NCBI RefSeq assembly: GCF_003480915.1
Contig: NZ_QUKD01000001.1
Coordinates: forward strand, 372,001 to 436,000
DNA from: Parabacteroides sp. TM07-1AC
GTDB lineage: Bacteria; Bacteroidota; Bacteroidia; Bacteroidales; Tannerellaceae
Reading direction: 5' to 3'
DNA: 64,000 nucleotides
How positions within the stretch are numbered: position 1 is the stretch's first letter; each line of letters begins with the position of its first letter. The position numbers were made by a program, and so were the translations under genes. This document shows, in pieces, positions 26,099 through 35,137 of the stretch. The notes under the pieces were generated by a model, which saw only the letters and a list, made by a program, of their open reading frames with translations, was not told the origin of the DNA and did no database searches.

Positions 26099-27400
26099 AT
26101 GATGTATTGGCAGAAAGATATTGAGACGATGAGTCGTGAAGAACTGAATAAACTACAGTTAGAACGACTGAAACAAACAATAGAATTAGCCGGACACTCC
26201 CCTTTCTACAGTAAAGTGCTAAAAGACAACGGCATAACAGCGGATAGCATCCAGTCACTGGATGACCTGCAGAAAATCCCTTTCACAACGAAAGACGACT
26301 TGCGTAATAATTACCCGTTCGGAATGGCTGCTATCCCTCTCAAGGATTGTGTGAGAATACACTCTTCAAGCGGAACGACCGGAAACCCGACCGTGGTATT
26401 ACATTCGGCAAAAGACCTGGACCAGTGGGCGAATCAGGTAGCACGTTGTATGTATATGGTCGGTTTACGGGATACGGATGTCTTCCAGAATACTTCCGGA
26501 TACGGTATGTTCACCGGTGGTTTGGGATTTCAGTACGGAGCGGAAAAACTGGGGGCATTGACCGTTCCTGCCGCTGCCGGCAACTCCAAACGCCAGATCA
26601 AATTCATTACAGACTTTGGAACGACCTGCCTGCATATCATTCCCAGCTACGCAACCCGCCTGGCGGAAGTGATGTATGAAATGGGATTGGACCCACGTAA
26701 GGATACCAAACTGCATACTGTATGTATCGGTGCCGAACCTCATTCGGAAGAACAGCGTAAACGCATTGAACAATTGCTGGGCGTAAAAGCTTACAATTGT
26801 TTCGGTATGTCAGAAATGAACGGTCCGGGTGTCGCTTTCGAATGTACTGAACAAAACGGCTTACATATCTGGGAAGATTATACCATTGTCGAGATCGTCG
26901 ATCCTGTAACATTGCAACCGGTTCCGGAAGGAGAAGTCGGTGAACTGGTATTGACCACGATCAATCGGGAGGCAATGCCATTGTTACGCTACCGTACCCG
27001 CGACCTAACTTGTATCATCCCCGGCGAATGCCCTTGCGGAAGAACTCACAAACGCCTGGCCCGGTTCAAAGGACGTAGCGACGATATGATCATCCTGAAG
27101 GGTGTCAACCTCTTCCCTATTCAGATTGAGAAGATATTAATGCAGTTCAAAGAGCTGGGCAGCAACTACCTGATCACACTCGAAACTGTGAACAACAGCG
27201 ACGAAATGCTGATCGAAGTAGAACTAAGCGACCTGTTTACAGACGATTACAGTGTGCTTCAACGTCTTGCCAAAGATATTACAAGACAACTGAAAGACGA
27301 ACTGCTACTCACTCCGCGTCTGAAACTGGTAGCCAAAGGTTCATTACCTGTGCAGGAAGGCAAAGCCATAAGAGTAAAAGACTTGCGTAAGTTCTGTTAA
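26099..27400 (+). CDS. paaK: Phenylacetate-CoA ligase (PaaK-type)
   Basis: An adenylate-forming enzyme of 433 residues that activates phenylacetate or a related aryl acid to its CoA thioester. Signature pieces are the AMP-binding SSSGTTGNPTVV near 92, YNCFGMSEMNGPGVAFEC near 240, LLRYRTRDLTCIIPGECPCGRTH near 300 and the C-terminal lysine region VQEGKAIRVKDLRKF. The four-gene unit with an ACT protein, a small membrane protein and a solute:sodium symporter suggests uptake and activation of an aromatic acid. No downstream ring-degradation genes are present. Confidence 0.9.
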   Translation: MMYWQKDIETMSREELNKLQLERLKQTIELAGHSPFYSKVLKDNGITADSIQSLDDLQKIPFTTKDDLRNNYPFGMAAIPLKDCVRIHSSSGTTGNPTVVLHSAKDLDQWANQVARCMYMVGLRDTDVFQNTSGYGMFTGGLGFQYGAEKLGALTVPAAAGNSKRQIKFITDFGTTCLHIIPSYATRLAEVMYEMGLDPRKDTKLHTVCIGAEPHSEEQRKRIEQLLGVKAYNCFGMSEMNGPGVAFECTEQNGLHIWEDYTIVEIVDPVTLQPVPEGEVGELVLTTINREAMPLLRYRTRDLTCIIPGECPCGRTHKRLARFKGRSDDMIILKGVNLFPIQIEKILMQFKELGSNYLITLETVNNSDEMLIEVELSDLFTDDYSVLQRLAKDITRQLKDELLLTPRLKLVAKGSLPVQEGKAIRVKDLRKFC

Positions 27401-27432
27401 AATAATTGTTCAACAAATAAAAAGATACAGCT

Positions 27433-27858
27433 ATGACAGTAAATCAAATTTCTATTTTCCTGGAAAATAAATATGGAAAACTTAGTGAAATCCTGGCTTT
27501 GCTTGCTGAAGAGAAGATACGGATCATTGCTGCGACAGTTGCGGATACATCGGAGTATGGTATTCTACGCATCATTGTAAGCGATCCTCAAAAAGCATAT
27601 AAGATACTGAAGAGTAATAATGTAAGTGCAAACCTTACAGATGTATTGGCGATCGTTACCAATTCTTGTGCAGGAAGTTTTGCTGAAACGCTGACACACT
27701 TTACAAAAGCTGGTTTAAGTATCGAATATATGTACTGTTTCTCTCTGAATGACAAATCGATCCTGATTCTGCGCACCAATAACCGGGAAGCTGCCCGCGA
27801 AGTGATCCGTCGTCAGAATCTGGAATATATCTGCGAAAGCGACTTGATGAAATTATAA
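27433..27858 (+). CDS. Tandem ACT-domain protein
   Basis: A 141-residue cytosolic protein made of two ACT repeats (about residues 3-68 and 72-138). The first opens NQISIFLENKYGKLSEILALL; the second contains TLTHFTKAGLSIEYMYCF. ACT-only proteins next to paaK are common in anaerobes and probably bind an amino acid or aryl acid to modulate the ligase; this is inference. It is 32 bases after paaK and 13 before the small-protein gene. Confidence 0.87.
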   Translation: MTVNQISIFLENKYGKLSEILALLAEEKIRIIAATVADTSEYGILRIIVSDPQKAYKILKSNNVSANLTDVLAIVTNSCAGSFAETLTHFTKAGLSIEYMYCFSLNDKSILILRTNNREAAREVIRRQNLEYICESDLMKL

Positions 27859-27871
27859 AAACAAATAACAA

Positions 27872-28012
27872 ATGTTCGGAATAGAAGATCCCGGTATCTG
27901 GTTAGCCTACTTGTTAGCCTTCGCGTGTTTAATTTTTTCTTTATGGTTCGGAATTACCTATTGGAATAAAGGAGATAAAGAGAGTGATAACCCTAAACAA
28001 TCTGATAAATGA
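27872..28012 (+). CDS. Symporter small accessory protein (46 residues)
   Basis: A 46-codon gene that is easy to miss. MFGIEDPGIWLAYLLAFACL begins a single membrane helix; a WFGITYWNKGDKES segment then ends in a charged cytosolic tail. The stop overlaps the ATG of the sodium:solute symporter (ATGA at 28009-28012), indicating translational coupling. I recognise the FGIxDPxIWLAYLL...YWNKG pattern as that of small accessory proteins encoded beside SSS symporters. It probably assembles with or stabilises the transporter; this is inference. Confidence 0.85.
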   Translation: MFGIEDPGIWLAYLLAFACLIFSLWFGITYWNKGDKESDNPKQSDK

Positions 28013-29568
28013 GTACCCTTACCCTTGGAATTATTGTTATTGTTTACATGTTCGTTATTGCCTGGTTAGGCTATATAGGATATAAACAGACAAAAAATGC
28101 CAGTGATTACTTATTAGGGGGAAGAAAAGTCAACCCCATTGTTATGGCTCTCTCTTATGGGGCTACATTTATTTCCGCATCAGCTATCGTTGGTTTTGGC
28201 GGTGTTGCCGCCACTTTCGGTATGGGTATTCAATGGTTGTGCCTGTTGAATATGTTTATGGGAGTGGTTGTGGCTTTTATTTTCTTCGGCAGAAAAACCC
28301 GGAAGCTGGGAGAAGAGCACAATGCACGTACATTTCCGCAACTGTTGGGGATGCATTATAATTCGCGTAGTATCCAGATATTCATAGCTACGGTTATATT
28401 TATAGGGATGCCGTTGTATGCTGCTGTCGTCATGAAAGGAGGAGCTGTTTTTATCGAACAGATGTTCCATATCGACCTGCATCTGGCACTGCTGATATTT
28501 ACGCTGATCGTTGCTGCCTATGTAATTACAGGGGGGATCAAAGGTGTTTTATATACGGATGCATTGCAGGCCGTTATCATGTTCGGTTGCATGTTGTTCC
28601 TTTTATTCTGGTTTTACCATGTAATGGATATGGGATTCATAGAAGCGAATCAAAAACTGACAGAGATTTCACATCTTGTCCCCGACCGCTTCAAGGAACT
28701 GGGCCATCAGGGATGGACAGCGATGCCGGTCACTGGTTCACCTCAATGGTATACTTTGGTTACTTCGCTGATCTTGGGTGTAGGTATCGGTTGTCTGGCG
28801 CAACCTCAATTAGTCGTGCGTTTTATGATGGTAGAAAGTACCAAACAATTGAACCGCGGAGTGCTTATCGGTTGTGTATTCCTGATTGTTACTGTCGGAG
28901 CAATCTATCATGTCGGAGCATTGTCTAATCTGTTTTTTATAAAGACTGAAGGCGTTGTGGCTTCCGAAGCAATAAAAGATATGGATAAGATCATTCCGTT
29001 ATTTATAGACCGGGCCATGCCGGAATGGTTCGGTGCAGTCTTTATGCTGTGTATCCTGTCCGCCAGCATGTCTACCCTAAGCGCACAGTTCCACACTATG
29101 GGAGCTGCATTCGGGGCAGATGCCTTTCCGAATCTCGGACGCCGTAAAAATACCAATTCCACTATGGGAGTCCGTATAGGCGTTTTGTGTTCCATTCTGT
29201 TGAGTTACATAATCTGTTACACGTTGAGTGCAGGTATTATAGCCAGAGGTACAGCCTTATTCATGGGAGTTTGTGCAGTTACATTCCTTCCTGCGTATTT
29301 CTGTGCTTTATATTGGAAAAAGGCAACCAGGCAAGGTGCTTTAGCAAGCCTGTGGACCGGCGCATTGGCAAGTATGTTTGCTATGTTATTCCTTCATAAA
29401 GCAGAAGCAAGTGCAGTGGGTTTATGCAAAGCTTTAACCGGAAAAGACGTACTGATCGATGTATACCCCTGGTTTGCAATAGATCCTATTCTGTTTGCTC
29501 TTCCGTTGTCGGTCGCTGCTATCATCATAGTCAGCTTGATGACGCAGAAAAAGGCTAATAACATATAA
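28009..29568 (+). CDS. Sodium:solute symporter (SSS family)
   Basis: A 519-residue inner-membrane protein with about thirteen hydrophobic helices. Typical SSS elements are the N-terminal GYKQTKNASDYLLGGRKVNPIVMALSYGATFISASAIVGFGG, the QPQLVVRFMMVESTKQLNRG loop near 265 and LCILSASMSTLSAQFHTMGAAF near 345. It imports a solute with Na+. Given its place after paaK and ACT, the cargo may be an aromatic or short-chain acid. Its start overlaps the accessory-protein gene by 4 bases. Confidence 0.9.
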   Translation: MSTLTLGIIVIVYMFVIAWLGYIGYKQTKNASDYLLGGRKVNPIVMALSYGATFISASAIVGFGGVAATFGMGIQWLCLLNMFMGVVVAFIFFGRKTRKLGEEHNARTFPQLLGMHYNSRSIQIFIATVIFIGMPLYAAVVMKGGAVFIEQMFHIDLHLALLIFTLIVAAYVITGGIKGVLYTDALQAVIMFGCMLFLLFWFYHVMDMGFIEANQKLTEISHLVPDRFKELGHQGWTAMPVTGSPQWYTLVTSLILGVGIGCLAQPQLVVRFMMVESTKQLNRGVLIGCVFLIVTVGAIYHVGALSNLFFIKTEGVVASEAIKDMDKIIPLFIDRAMPEWFGAVFMLCILSASMSTLSAQFHTMGAAFGADAFPNLGRRKNTNSTMGVRIGVLCSILLSYIICYTLSAGIIARGTALFMGVCAVTFLPAYFCALYWKKATRQGALASLWTGALASMFAMLFLHKAEASAVGLCKALTGKDVLIDVYPWFAIDPILFALPLSVAAIIIVSLMTQKKANNI

Positions 29569-29634
29569 TATGAAACACATTAATATTTATTACATGTTAG
29601 AAAACATACATTAGCATTTTAACTATTGCTACTT

Positions 29635-29672
29635 ATGAAAAAATCTGTACATTTGTACTGTGGTTTTTTCAT
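29635..29672 (+). terminator. Terminator-like hairpin after the symporter gene
   Basis: ATGAAAAAATC (29635-29645) pairs with GGTTTTTTCAT (29662-29672), with a smaller GTAC/GTAC stem inside. A second perfect hairpin, GGTTGTC/GACAACC, lies at 29710-29728, followed by a T-rich stretch. Nothing else is seen between 29569 and 29784. Confidence 0.5.
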
Positions 29673-29783
29673 AATAGTATTAGATTTAAGGTTAACAAAG
29701 TTGGTTAGGGGTTGTCGTGATGACAACCTTTAATGTTTTATAGACCTCCTTTCTTTTTATTTTATCTATTAGTCCTAAATTTT

Positions 29784-29791
29784 TACCTTTG
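29784..29791 (+). promoter_or_regulatory. -7 promoter box of the ABC importer operon
   Basis: TACCTTTG lies 12 bases before the chosen start at 29804, implying a very short leader. It rules against the in-frame ATG at 29789, which lies within the box. Confidence 0.5.
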
Positions 29792-29803
29792 TACTCAAAA
29801 AAG

Positions 29804-30721
29804 ATGATCAAATACTTTTGTCTGTTTCTTCTGATCTTATGCAGTTGTAATAAAACGGAAAAAGGGCGGAATGTACTCCATGTTGCCGTTCTCCGCGGTC
29901 CTTCTGTTATAGCATTCGCCAAGATGATTGAAGACTCTCCCGAAATAGAAGGTAAACGGTTGTCGGTCGATATAGTGGACTCGCCGGAACAAATGCAGGC
30001 GTTGCTGATAAAAGGTGAAGCAGATCTGGCGGCACTCCCCATGATCAATGCAGCTAATTTATATAACAAAGGACTGAAATACGCTTTACTGGGATGTCCT
30101 GTGTGGGGAAACCTTTATATTGTTAAAAAGAAGGATACTGATGTTCTCTCCCGGGAAACAAATACTTTACATGTCTTTGGTGCAGGTACTACACCGGATA
30201 TTTTAACCCGCTACTATCTGAAACAAAACGGATTGACTTATTCTTTGAATTATTCTTTCTCTACTCCCCGCGAGATAAGCCAGGGGTTGCTTAGCGGTCA
30301 GGTTCAGACAGCCGTAATGGCTGAACCGTTTTTAAGCCTTATCCTCCGGAAAGACAGTACGATCTATATTCAAGAGAGCCTGAACAATCCTGACAGTCTT
30401 TCTCCCGGATTTTCCCAGACTGCCATTGTATATACACCTGCGTTACAAGGGAAAAGAGCTGAACTAGACAGTCTGTTGAATGAATCCTGCCAGTTTGCAG
30501 TCAGCCAACCGGAACAAACGATCCGGATACTTGAAAACCGGAATATATTTATACCCGGATCACTGACACCGGAAAGTATAGAAAGATGTCAAATTAAATA
30601 CCTGTCAACGGCAGAAGCCCAAGAGAGTATCCTTGACTTCCTTCGTCTGATAGAAAAATATGAACCGAAAGCCATCGGCGGAAAACTTCCGGACAATGGT
30701 TTTATGCCGGAGAAACAATGA
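29804..30721 (+). CDS. ABC importer substrate-binding lipoprotein (NMT1/SsuA-like)
   Basis: A 305-residue lipoprotein: MIKYFCLFLLILCSC ends in a lipobox with Cys15. The mature part is a periplasmic-binding protein of the NMT1/THI5/SsuA type: HVAVLRGPSVIAFAKMIEDS, then GEADLAALPMINAANLYNKG near 85 and LLSGQVQTAVMAEPFLSL near 165. Such proteins feed importers for thiamine precursors, nitrate, taurine or sulfonates. The ligand is not readable, and no TPP riboswitch was seen. The stop overlaps the next gene by 4 bases. Confidence 0.87.
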   Translation: MIKYFCLFLLILCSCNKTEKGRNVLHVAVLRGPSVIAFAKMIEDSPEIEGKRLSVDIVDSPEQMQALLIKGEADLAALPMINAANLYNKGLKYALLGCPVWGNLYIVKKKDTDVLSRETNTLHVFGAGTTPDILTRYYLKQNGLTYSLNYSFSTPREISQGLLSGQVQTAVMAEPFLSLILRKDSTIYIQESLNNPDSLSPGFSQTAIVYTPALQGKRAELDSLLNESCQFAVSQPEQTIRILENRNIFIPGSLTPESIERCQIKYLSTAEAQESILDFLRLIEKYEPKAIGGKLPDNGFMPEKQ

Positions 30722-32103
30722 AAAAAGGACTGATCTCATTTATATCTATATGCCTGTTATTGCTGGTCTGGCAACTGACAGCCCTTTCTATGGATCAACC
30801 GGAACTGATACCATCGGTTCCCGATCTTATAAAAGCCTTATTCCAATTGTTTGCCACCGGAACCTTTTATAAAAGCATATTTGCTACCGTTTTACGTGGT
30901 ATATCCGGCATATTGCTGTCGTTCGCTGCCGCAATTACGGCAGCCTTTTTATTTGCCCGTTATGAGCTGCTTTATGAGCTATCCCGACCGTTGCTGACGA
31001 TTATGCGGTCTGTTCCGGTTATTTCTTTCATCTTATTGGCTTTGATCTTTCTTGATCCTGAGGGGATTCCATTGATGATCGCCTTTCTGACCATGTTCCC
31101 TTTACTGGCGGAAAACCTGACAAAAGGAATTATCAATCTGAACCCCGGACTTTCCATCATGGCGGACCAGTTCAGGATCAGTCGTAAAAACAAGCTGATG
31201 CACATTTTCTATCCCCAGCTCAAACCGTTCCTGTTCAGCGGACTTACCTCTGCCATCGGATTCGGCTGGCGTGCGATCATTATGGGTGAAGTCCTCTCAC
31301 AATGTGCTTTTGGGATTGGCGGGGAAATGAAACGTGCACAACTCTTTATATCTGTGCCGGAATTGATTGCCTGGACTATTATAGCCATTCTGATAAGTTT
31401 CTTCTTTGATAAGGGAATTAACCTGCTGTCGAAAGTAAAATGGAACATACAGTTCAGCAATACGACGCGGGAAAATAATCACATCTCCCCTGTTTATCCT
31501 ATAAAAGTGACGGATGTTACTTTCCGGTATGCCGATACCAAAGTATTATCCCACTTTTCATATACTTTCGAGCCGGGTGTCATTTATGGCATAAAAGCTC
31601 CTTCGGGTAGTGGAAAGACCACTTTATTGAATCTGTTGGACGGCTCACTGAAGCCTCTCCATGGAGAAGTATCATCAGGTAAACAACAACTATTCTCTGT
31701 TGTATTTCAGGAGCCGGAACTTTTATCTCATCTGACGGTCATGCAAAATATCTGTCTGCCGCTGGCATCCGACTATGATCCTGCCTATTCGGAACAGGAA
31801 GCCCGGAAAGCATTGGAGATTGTCGAAATGGAAGCATTTCAAAAGCGTTATCCGAACGAACTCAGCTACGGGCAACAACAACGCGTCGCTCTTGCCCGGG
31901 CATTGGCATATCCCTCTGCAGTGATGCTTCTCGACGAACCGTTCAAAGGATTGGATAAAGCACTTACCATCCGCATTATCGATCGTATAATCGCGCGACA
32001 GGCAGGCTACAGACAAACTATTATTTTCACATCACACGACCAGGAAGAAATAGACCGCCTTGCTTCGGTGATCATTCGACTAACGGTTGTCAATTATATA
32101 TAA
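30718..32103 (+). CDS. Fused ABC permease-ATPase
   Basis: One 461-residue chain joining the two parts of an SsuCB/ThiXZ-type importer. Residues 1-240 are the permease: about six helices and the EAA-like cytoplasmic loop MADQFRISRKNKLMHIFYPQL. After a short linker, residues 260-461 are the ATPase: Walker A APSGSGKTTLLN near 300, Q-loop VVFQEPEL, signature LSYGQQQRVALARAL near 380 and Walker B VMLLDEPFKGLD. The ATPase is short for the family. The frame is continuous with no sign of sequencing error. The lipoprotein gene overlaps by 4 bases. Confidence 0.88.
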   Translation: MKKGLISFISICLLLLVWQLTALSMDQPELIPSVPDLIKALFQLFATGTFYKSIFATVLRGISGILLSFAAAITAAFLFARYELLYELSRPLLTIMRSVPVISFILLALIFLDPEGIPLMIAFLTMFPLLAENLTKGIINLNPGLSIMADQFRISRKNKLMHIFYPQLKPFLFSGLTSAIGFGWRAIIMGEVLSQCAFGIGGEMKRAQLFISVPELIAWTIIAILISFFFDKGINLLSKVKWNIQFSNTTRENNHISPVYPIKVTDVTFRYADTKVLSHFSYTFEPGVIYGIKAPSGSGKTTLLNLLDGSLKPLHGEVSSGKQQLFSVVFQEPELLSHLTVMQNICLPLASDYDPAYSEQEARKALEIVEMEAFQKRYPNELSYGQQQRVALARALAYPSAVMLLDEPFKGLDKALTIRIIDRIIARQAGYRQTIIFTSHDQEEIDRLASVIIRLTVVNYI

Positions 32104-32108
32104 ACTAA

Positions 32109-32146
32109 GAATCCCCTGTCTTATCAACCGATAAAACAGGGGATAC
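32109..32146. terminator. Hairpin between the ABC importer and the V-ATPase operon
   Basis: ATCCCCTGTcTTATC pairs with GATAAaACAGGGGAT around a 4-base loop. There is no clear T-run on either strand, but its place between two convergent operons fits termination. Confidence 0.6.
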
Positions 32147-32167
32147 TACTATGTTAAATACTAAATA

Positions 32168-32620
32168 TTACACCGGAAGAGTTCCGCCGATCAGGATAAC
32201 AACCAGCAAAGCCAAGATAGCATACAACTCAGGGAATACGGCCATTACCATTGTTGCACCGAATACGTTATGACCAGCACCAACACCGGCAATACCGTTT
32301 GCACAAACTTCTGCCTGACGGATGGAAGATAATAAACCTGCAAATCCTAATACCAGACCGGCACCGAATACCGCTGTTGCATTCAACATGGTAATGTCTG
32401 CAACCAGGAATTTCTGCATCATGAAATAACCTACGAATCCGTACAAACCCTGTGAAGAAGGCAACGCACTCAATGCGATGTAAGTACCCAGTGCATCCGG
32501 GTTCTTCTTCATTGCTCCTACTACTGCGTTACCGCAGATTGTTACACCATAACTACTGCCGATAAAGGTTAAACCTGTCATCAACGCAATACCAAGATAA
32601 GCTAATAAAATTGGTTCCAT
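32168..32620 (-). CDS. V-type ATPase membrane rotor subunit K
   Basis: A 150-residue proteolipid with four hydrophobic helices, the duplicated-hairpin form of rotor ring subunit. Residues L53, S56, Q57, Q102 and E131 line up, all with a constant offset of 8, with L61, T64, Q65, Q110 and E139 of Enterococcus hirae NtpK, the Na+ ligands of that ring (numbers recalled). Only T to S differs. This suggests the ring binds Na+. It is the last gene of the V-ATPase operon. Confidence 0.93.
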   Translation of the reverse strand: MEPILLAYLGIALMTGLTFIGSSYGVTICGNAVVGAMKKNPDALGTYIALSALPSSQGLYGFVGYFMMQKFLVADITMLNATAVFGAGLVLGFAGLLSSIRQAEVCANGIAGVGAGHNVFGATMVMAVFPELYAILALLVVILIGGTLPV

Positions 32621-32674
32621 AATGAAATTTGTTTGTTTAATTATTTTTTTGTTATTATTTAAATCACGTTTTGT

Positions 32675-34495
32675 TTATGCTTTTTTGAAAGGTTGGTAAG
32701 CCTTACCGCCACCTTCGAACTCTGCATTCTTATAATACTCTACGAAGATCAGACGGAGCGGGTGAACCAGTGAACTGATGGTACACAGACCGATGTTGAT
32801 CGCATGGCCGACCAAAAGGATCAGCAACATACAGATCACACGCAATACGATGTTCATACCTTCCGTCATATCTACAGCCAGCGAATTGAATACGCCTCCC
32901 AGGATCGCACCGGTCAGACCGATAGCGAACAGACGGATATAAGACAATGTATCACCCAGCAGTCCGGAAGCCATGTTATAGGTATTCCACAGACCTGTAC
33001 CGAAGTTCAGGAAGATATTCTTACCCGGCGTATTGTAAAGGAAGGCTACCAACAATCCCAGTCCGGCTATCACCAGGAAGATATTTTTCACTACTTCCGG
33101 CAATTGTACGTCCAGCATCGGTAAACCGAAAACAAGACATAATGCCAGGATAATGAATACCCATGCCAACGGTGCAATGCCATATTTCTTGCCCTTCTGT
33201 GACATGATCTTCAGTGCTGCGATCGTCTTTCCGAACAGGATCTGTACCAATCCGATTATGATCGAGAACGTCATCAGGTTATCGCTCGAAACGAAGTAAT
33301 CTTTCACCGATGCGAAAGCCGGTATATCGACCAAAGCGATACCAAAGAACGATCCTGTACAAGTACCGACGATCAGTGCCGCCAGTCCGAGATACTGGAA
33401 CAGACTCAGGAACGGTTTGAAATCCGGATTGACTTTCCGTTTCAGGATCGTACAAGCGATCATTACCAGTAATCCGTATCCGCCATCTCCGAAACAAAGT
33501 CCGAAGAACAACATAAAGAACGGTGCAAAGAACGGTGTCGGGTCAAACTCGCCATAGTTAGGTAAAGAGAACATCCGCGTGATCGGTTCGTACAACTTGG
33601 CGAACTTACCATTCTTTAGCAGGATAGGAACTTTATCCCCCTCTTCGATCTCCAATGCCTGATAGAAATAGCCATCTTTTTCAAGAGCTTCCTCCATTGC
33701 CTGCGCCTTTTCAGTAGGTACCCAGCCTTCCAGCAACATCAACTTATCGCCTGCCTGACGATCGGTTTGCACAAGCACATTCGACAGATTGAACTCATTC
33801 TGCAAATTCTTGTCAAACAAATCGAGCGTATTATAATCAGACGCTGCCAGCTTTTTCATTTCAGCATCCAATACCTTCATTTCCTGCTTTAACAGGTCGA
33901 GACGTGCATTCAGTTTCTGCAAGCCTCTGTCCGGCATCTTCGGACGTTCCGCATCTATGTCGATCGTCGTACCGACTTTCGTTATAGTAAGGAAATAAGT
34001 AACCGACTGGAAATTGTTGATCAATACGGCATTGTATTCATCACCCCATTTCGGTTCATACTTAGCCGTCGGGCAAGTCCAGAACGTAATATCATATCCA
34101 GCCTTCTTCAGACGATTGAAATTAGCCCAACTGAAATCACCCCAGATCTCCATATAAGCAATATCCTTTTCAAGGGATGCCTTGACAGATTGAAGTTGCA
34201 CTTTCTTATCCTGCAATTCTTCGATCTTCTGGATCAACTTCAGTCCCGCTTTCTTATCCAGTTCACGGGCCGGAGCCAACTGAAGGTCTTTCGTTCCTGA
34301 ATTCAGGTTCTTGAAAAAGCGCATTAACAAGTTGACACGCTTACGTATAGCCAGAATATCCTGAAGTTCTGCATTATCAAGAATAGACTTTCCCTCTTTC
34401 ACATGCACGACACCCAGTTCGCGCAATTGTGCCAGGAACGAATCATATTCCCTGTGATATACCATAAAGGCATATTTACTCATTTTTACTATCAT
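32675..34495 (-). CDS. V-type ATPase subunit I (stator membrane subunit)
   Basis: A 606-residue subunit a/I homologue. The N-terminal half is soluble and coiled-coil rich (KKLAASDYNTLDLFDKNLQNE), tying the peripheral stalks to the membrane. The C-terminal half has about seven helices, starting with FFAPFFMLFFGLCFGDGGYGLL near 345 and including LGDTLSYIRLFAIGLTGAIL near 515, which contains the essential arginine facing the rotor ring. It overlaps subunit D by 4 bases and precedes K by 54. Confidence 0.93.
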   Translation of the reverse strand: MIVKMSKYAFMVYHREYDSFLAQLRELGVVHVKEGKSILDNAELQDILAIRKRVNLLMRFFKNLNSGTKDLQLAPARELDKKAGLKLIQKIEELQDKKVQLQSVKASLEKDIAYMEIWGDFSWANFNRLKKAGYDITFWTCPTAKYEPKWGDEYNAVLINNFQSVTYFLTITKVGTTIDIDAERPKMPDRGLQKLNARLDLLKQEMKVLDAEMKKLAASDYNTLDLFDKNLQNEFNLSNVLVQTDRQAGDKLMLLEGWVPTEKAQAMEEALEKDGYFYQALEIEEGDKVPILLKNGKFAKLYEPITRMFSLPNYGEFDPTPFFAPFFMLFFGLCFGDGGYGLLVMIACTILKRKVNPDFKPFLSLFQYLGLAALIVGTCTGSFFGIALVDIPAFASVKDYFVSSDNLMTFSIIIGLVQILFGKTIAALKIMSQKGKKYGIAPLAWVFIILALCLVFGLPMLDVQLPEVVKNIFLVIAGLGLLVAFLYNTPGKNIFLNFGTGLWNTYNMASGLLGDTLSYIRLFAIGLTGAILGGVFNSLAVDMTEGMNIVLRVICMLLILLVGHAINIGLCTISSLVHPLRLIFVEYYKNAEFEGGGKAYQPFKKA

Positions 34496-35115
34496 ACGCC
34501 AGCCTCCTCTTTTTGTTCTTTTGCTTTACGCTTTTCCTGGTTAGCCCGCATGATCTTCTGTGACGACTTGGAAAGACTTTCTTCGTCTTCCATAAATCGT
34601 TTCACCTTACGGATCGCATCTTTATAGCCGGGGATCTGTACCTTCTCAAAGAGGTTTACCTTCTGAGTGGTCTTCTTCCTGGCATGCTCCAATAACTCCA
34701 GCTTCATTCCCGAAAACTCGGCTTCTATCCCGGTACGCGCCAGCTTTTTCAGCAGCTCGACACCATCGGTAAACCAGGCAGGGGAATTAAAGAGACTGTA
34801 ATGTCCGATCTCAAACTGAATCTCGTCCAATACAGGAACGATCACACCGGCAATCTTCTTCGTAGAGAGTGTCACATCCTTCACCGCAATCAGTTCGGGA
34901 GAGAACTCGTTCCACAAAGCCACCATGTTCTCGTAGCTCTGAATCTCTTTTTCCAGCTGAAGTTCCAATTTGGTCACTTCATCCTTGGTCCGCTTCACTT
35001 CGATACGCAACGCACTTTCCTTGCTTTTAATCGTAGGCAGGGAACGCTCGCGCATCTTCAGCTGCTTTTCCAATTGCTGAAGAGAGGTTTTATTATATTG
35101 AAACTTTATTGCCAT
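34492..35115 (-). CDS. V-type ATPase central-stalk subunit D
   Basis: A 207-residue, almost wholly helical protein. The N- and C-terminal coiled coils form the shaft inside the A3B3 ring. The opening FQYNKTSLQQLEKQLKMRERSLPTIKSKESALRIEV and the end KVKRFMEDEESLSKSSQKIMRANQEKRK match subunit D. Its gene starts 94 bases after atpB, a gap holding two hairpins, and overlaps subunit I by 4 bases. Confidence 0.92.
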   Translation of the reverse strand: MAIKFQYNKTSLQQLEKQLKMRERSLPTIKSKESALRIEVKRTKDEVTKLELQLEKEIQSYENMVALWNEFSPELIAVKDVTLSTKKIAGVIVPVLDEIQFEIGHYSLFNSPAWFTDGVELLKKLARTGIEAEFSGMKLELLEHARKKTTQKVNLFEKVQIPGYKDAIRKVKRFMEDEESLSKSSQKIMRANQEKRKAKEQKEEAGV

Positions 35116-35137
35116 ATTATATCGTTTTTTAATTCCT

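Noticed and set aside
29569..29784. Possible TPP riboswitch before the NMT1/THI5-like lipoprotein
   Set aside because: The conserved CTGAGA and ACCTGATCTGGATAATGCC elements are absent; only two simple hairpins were seen.
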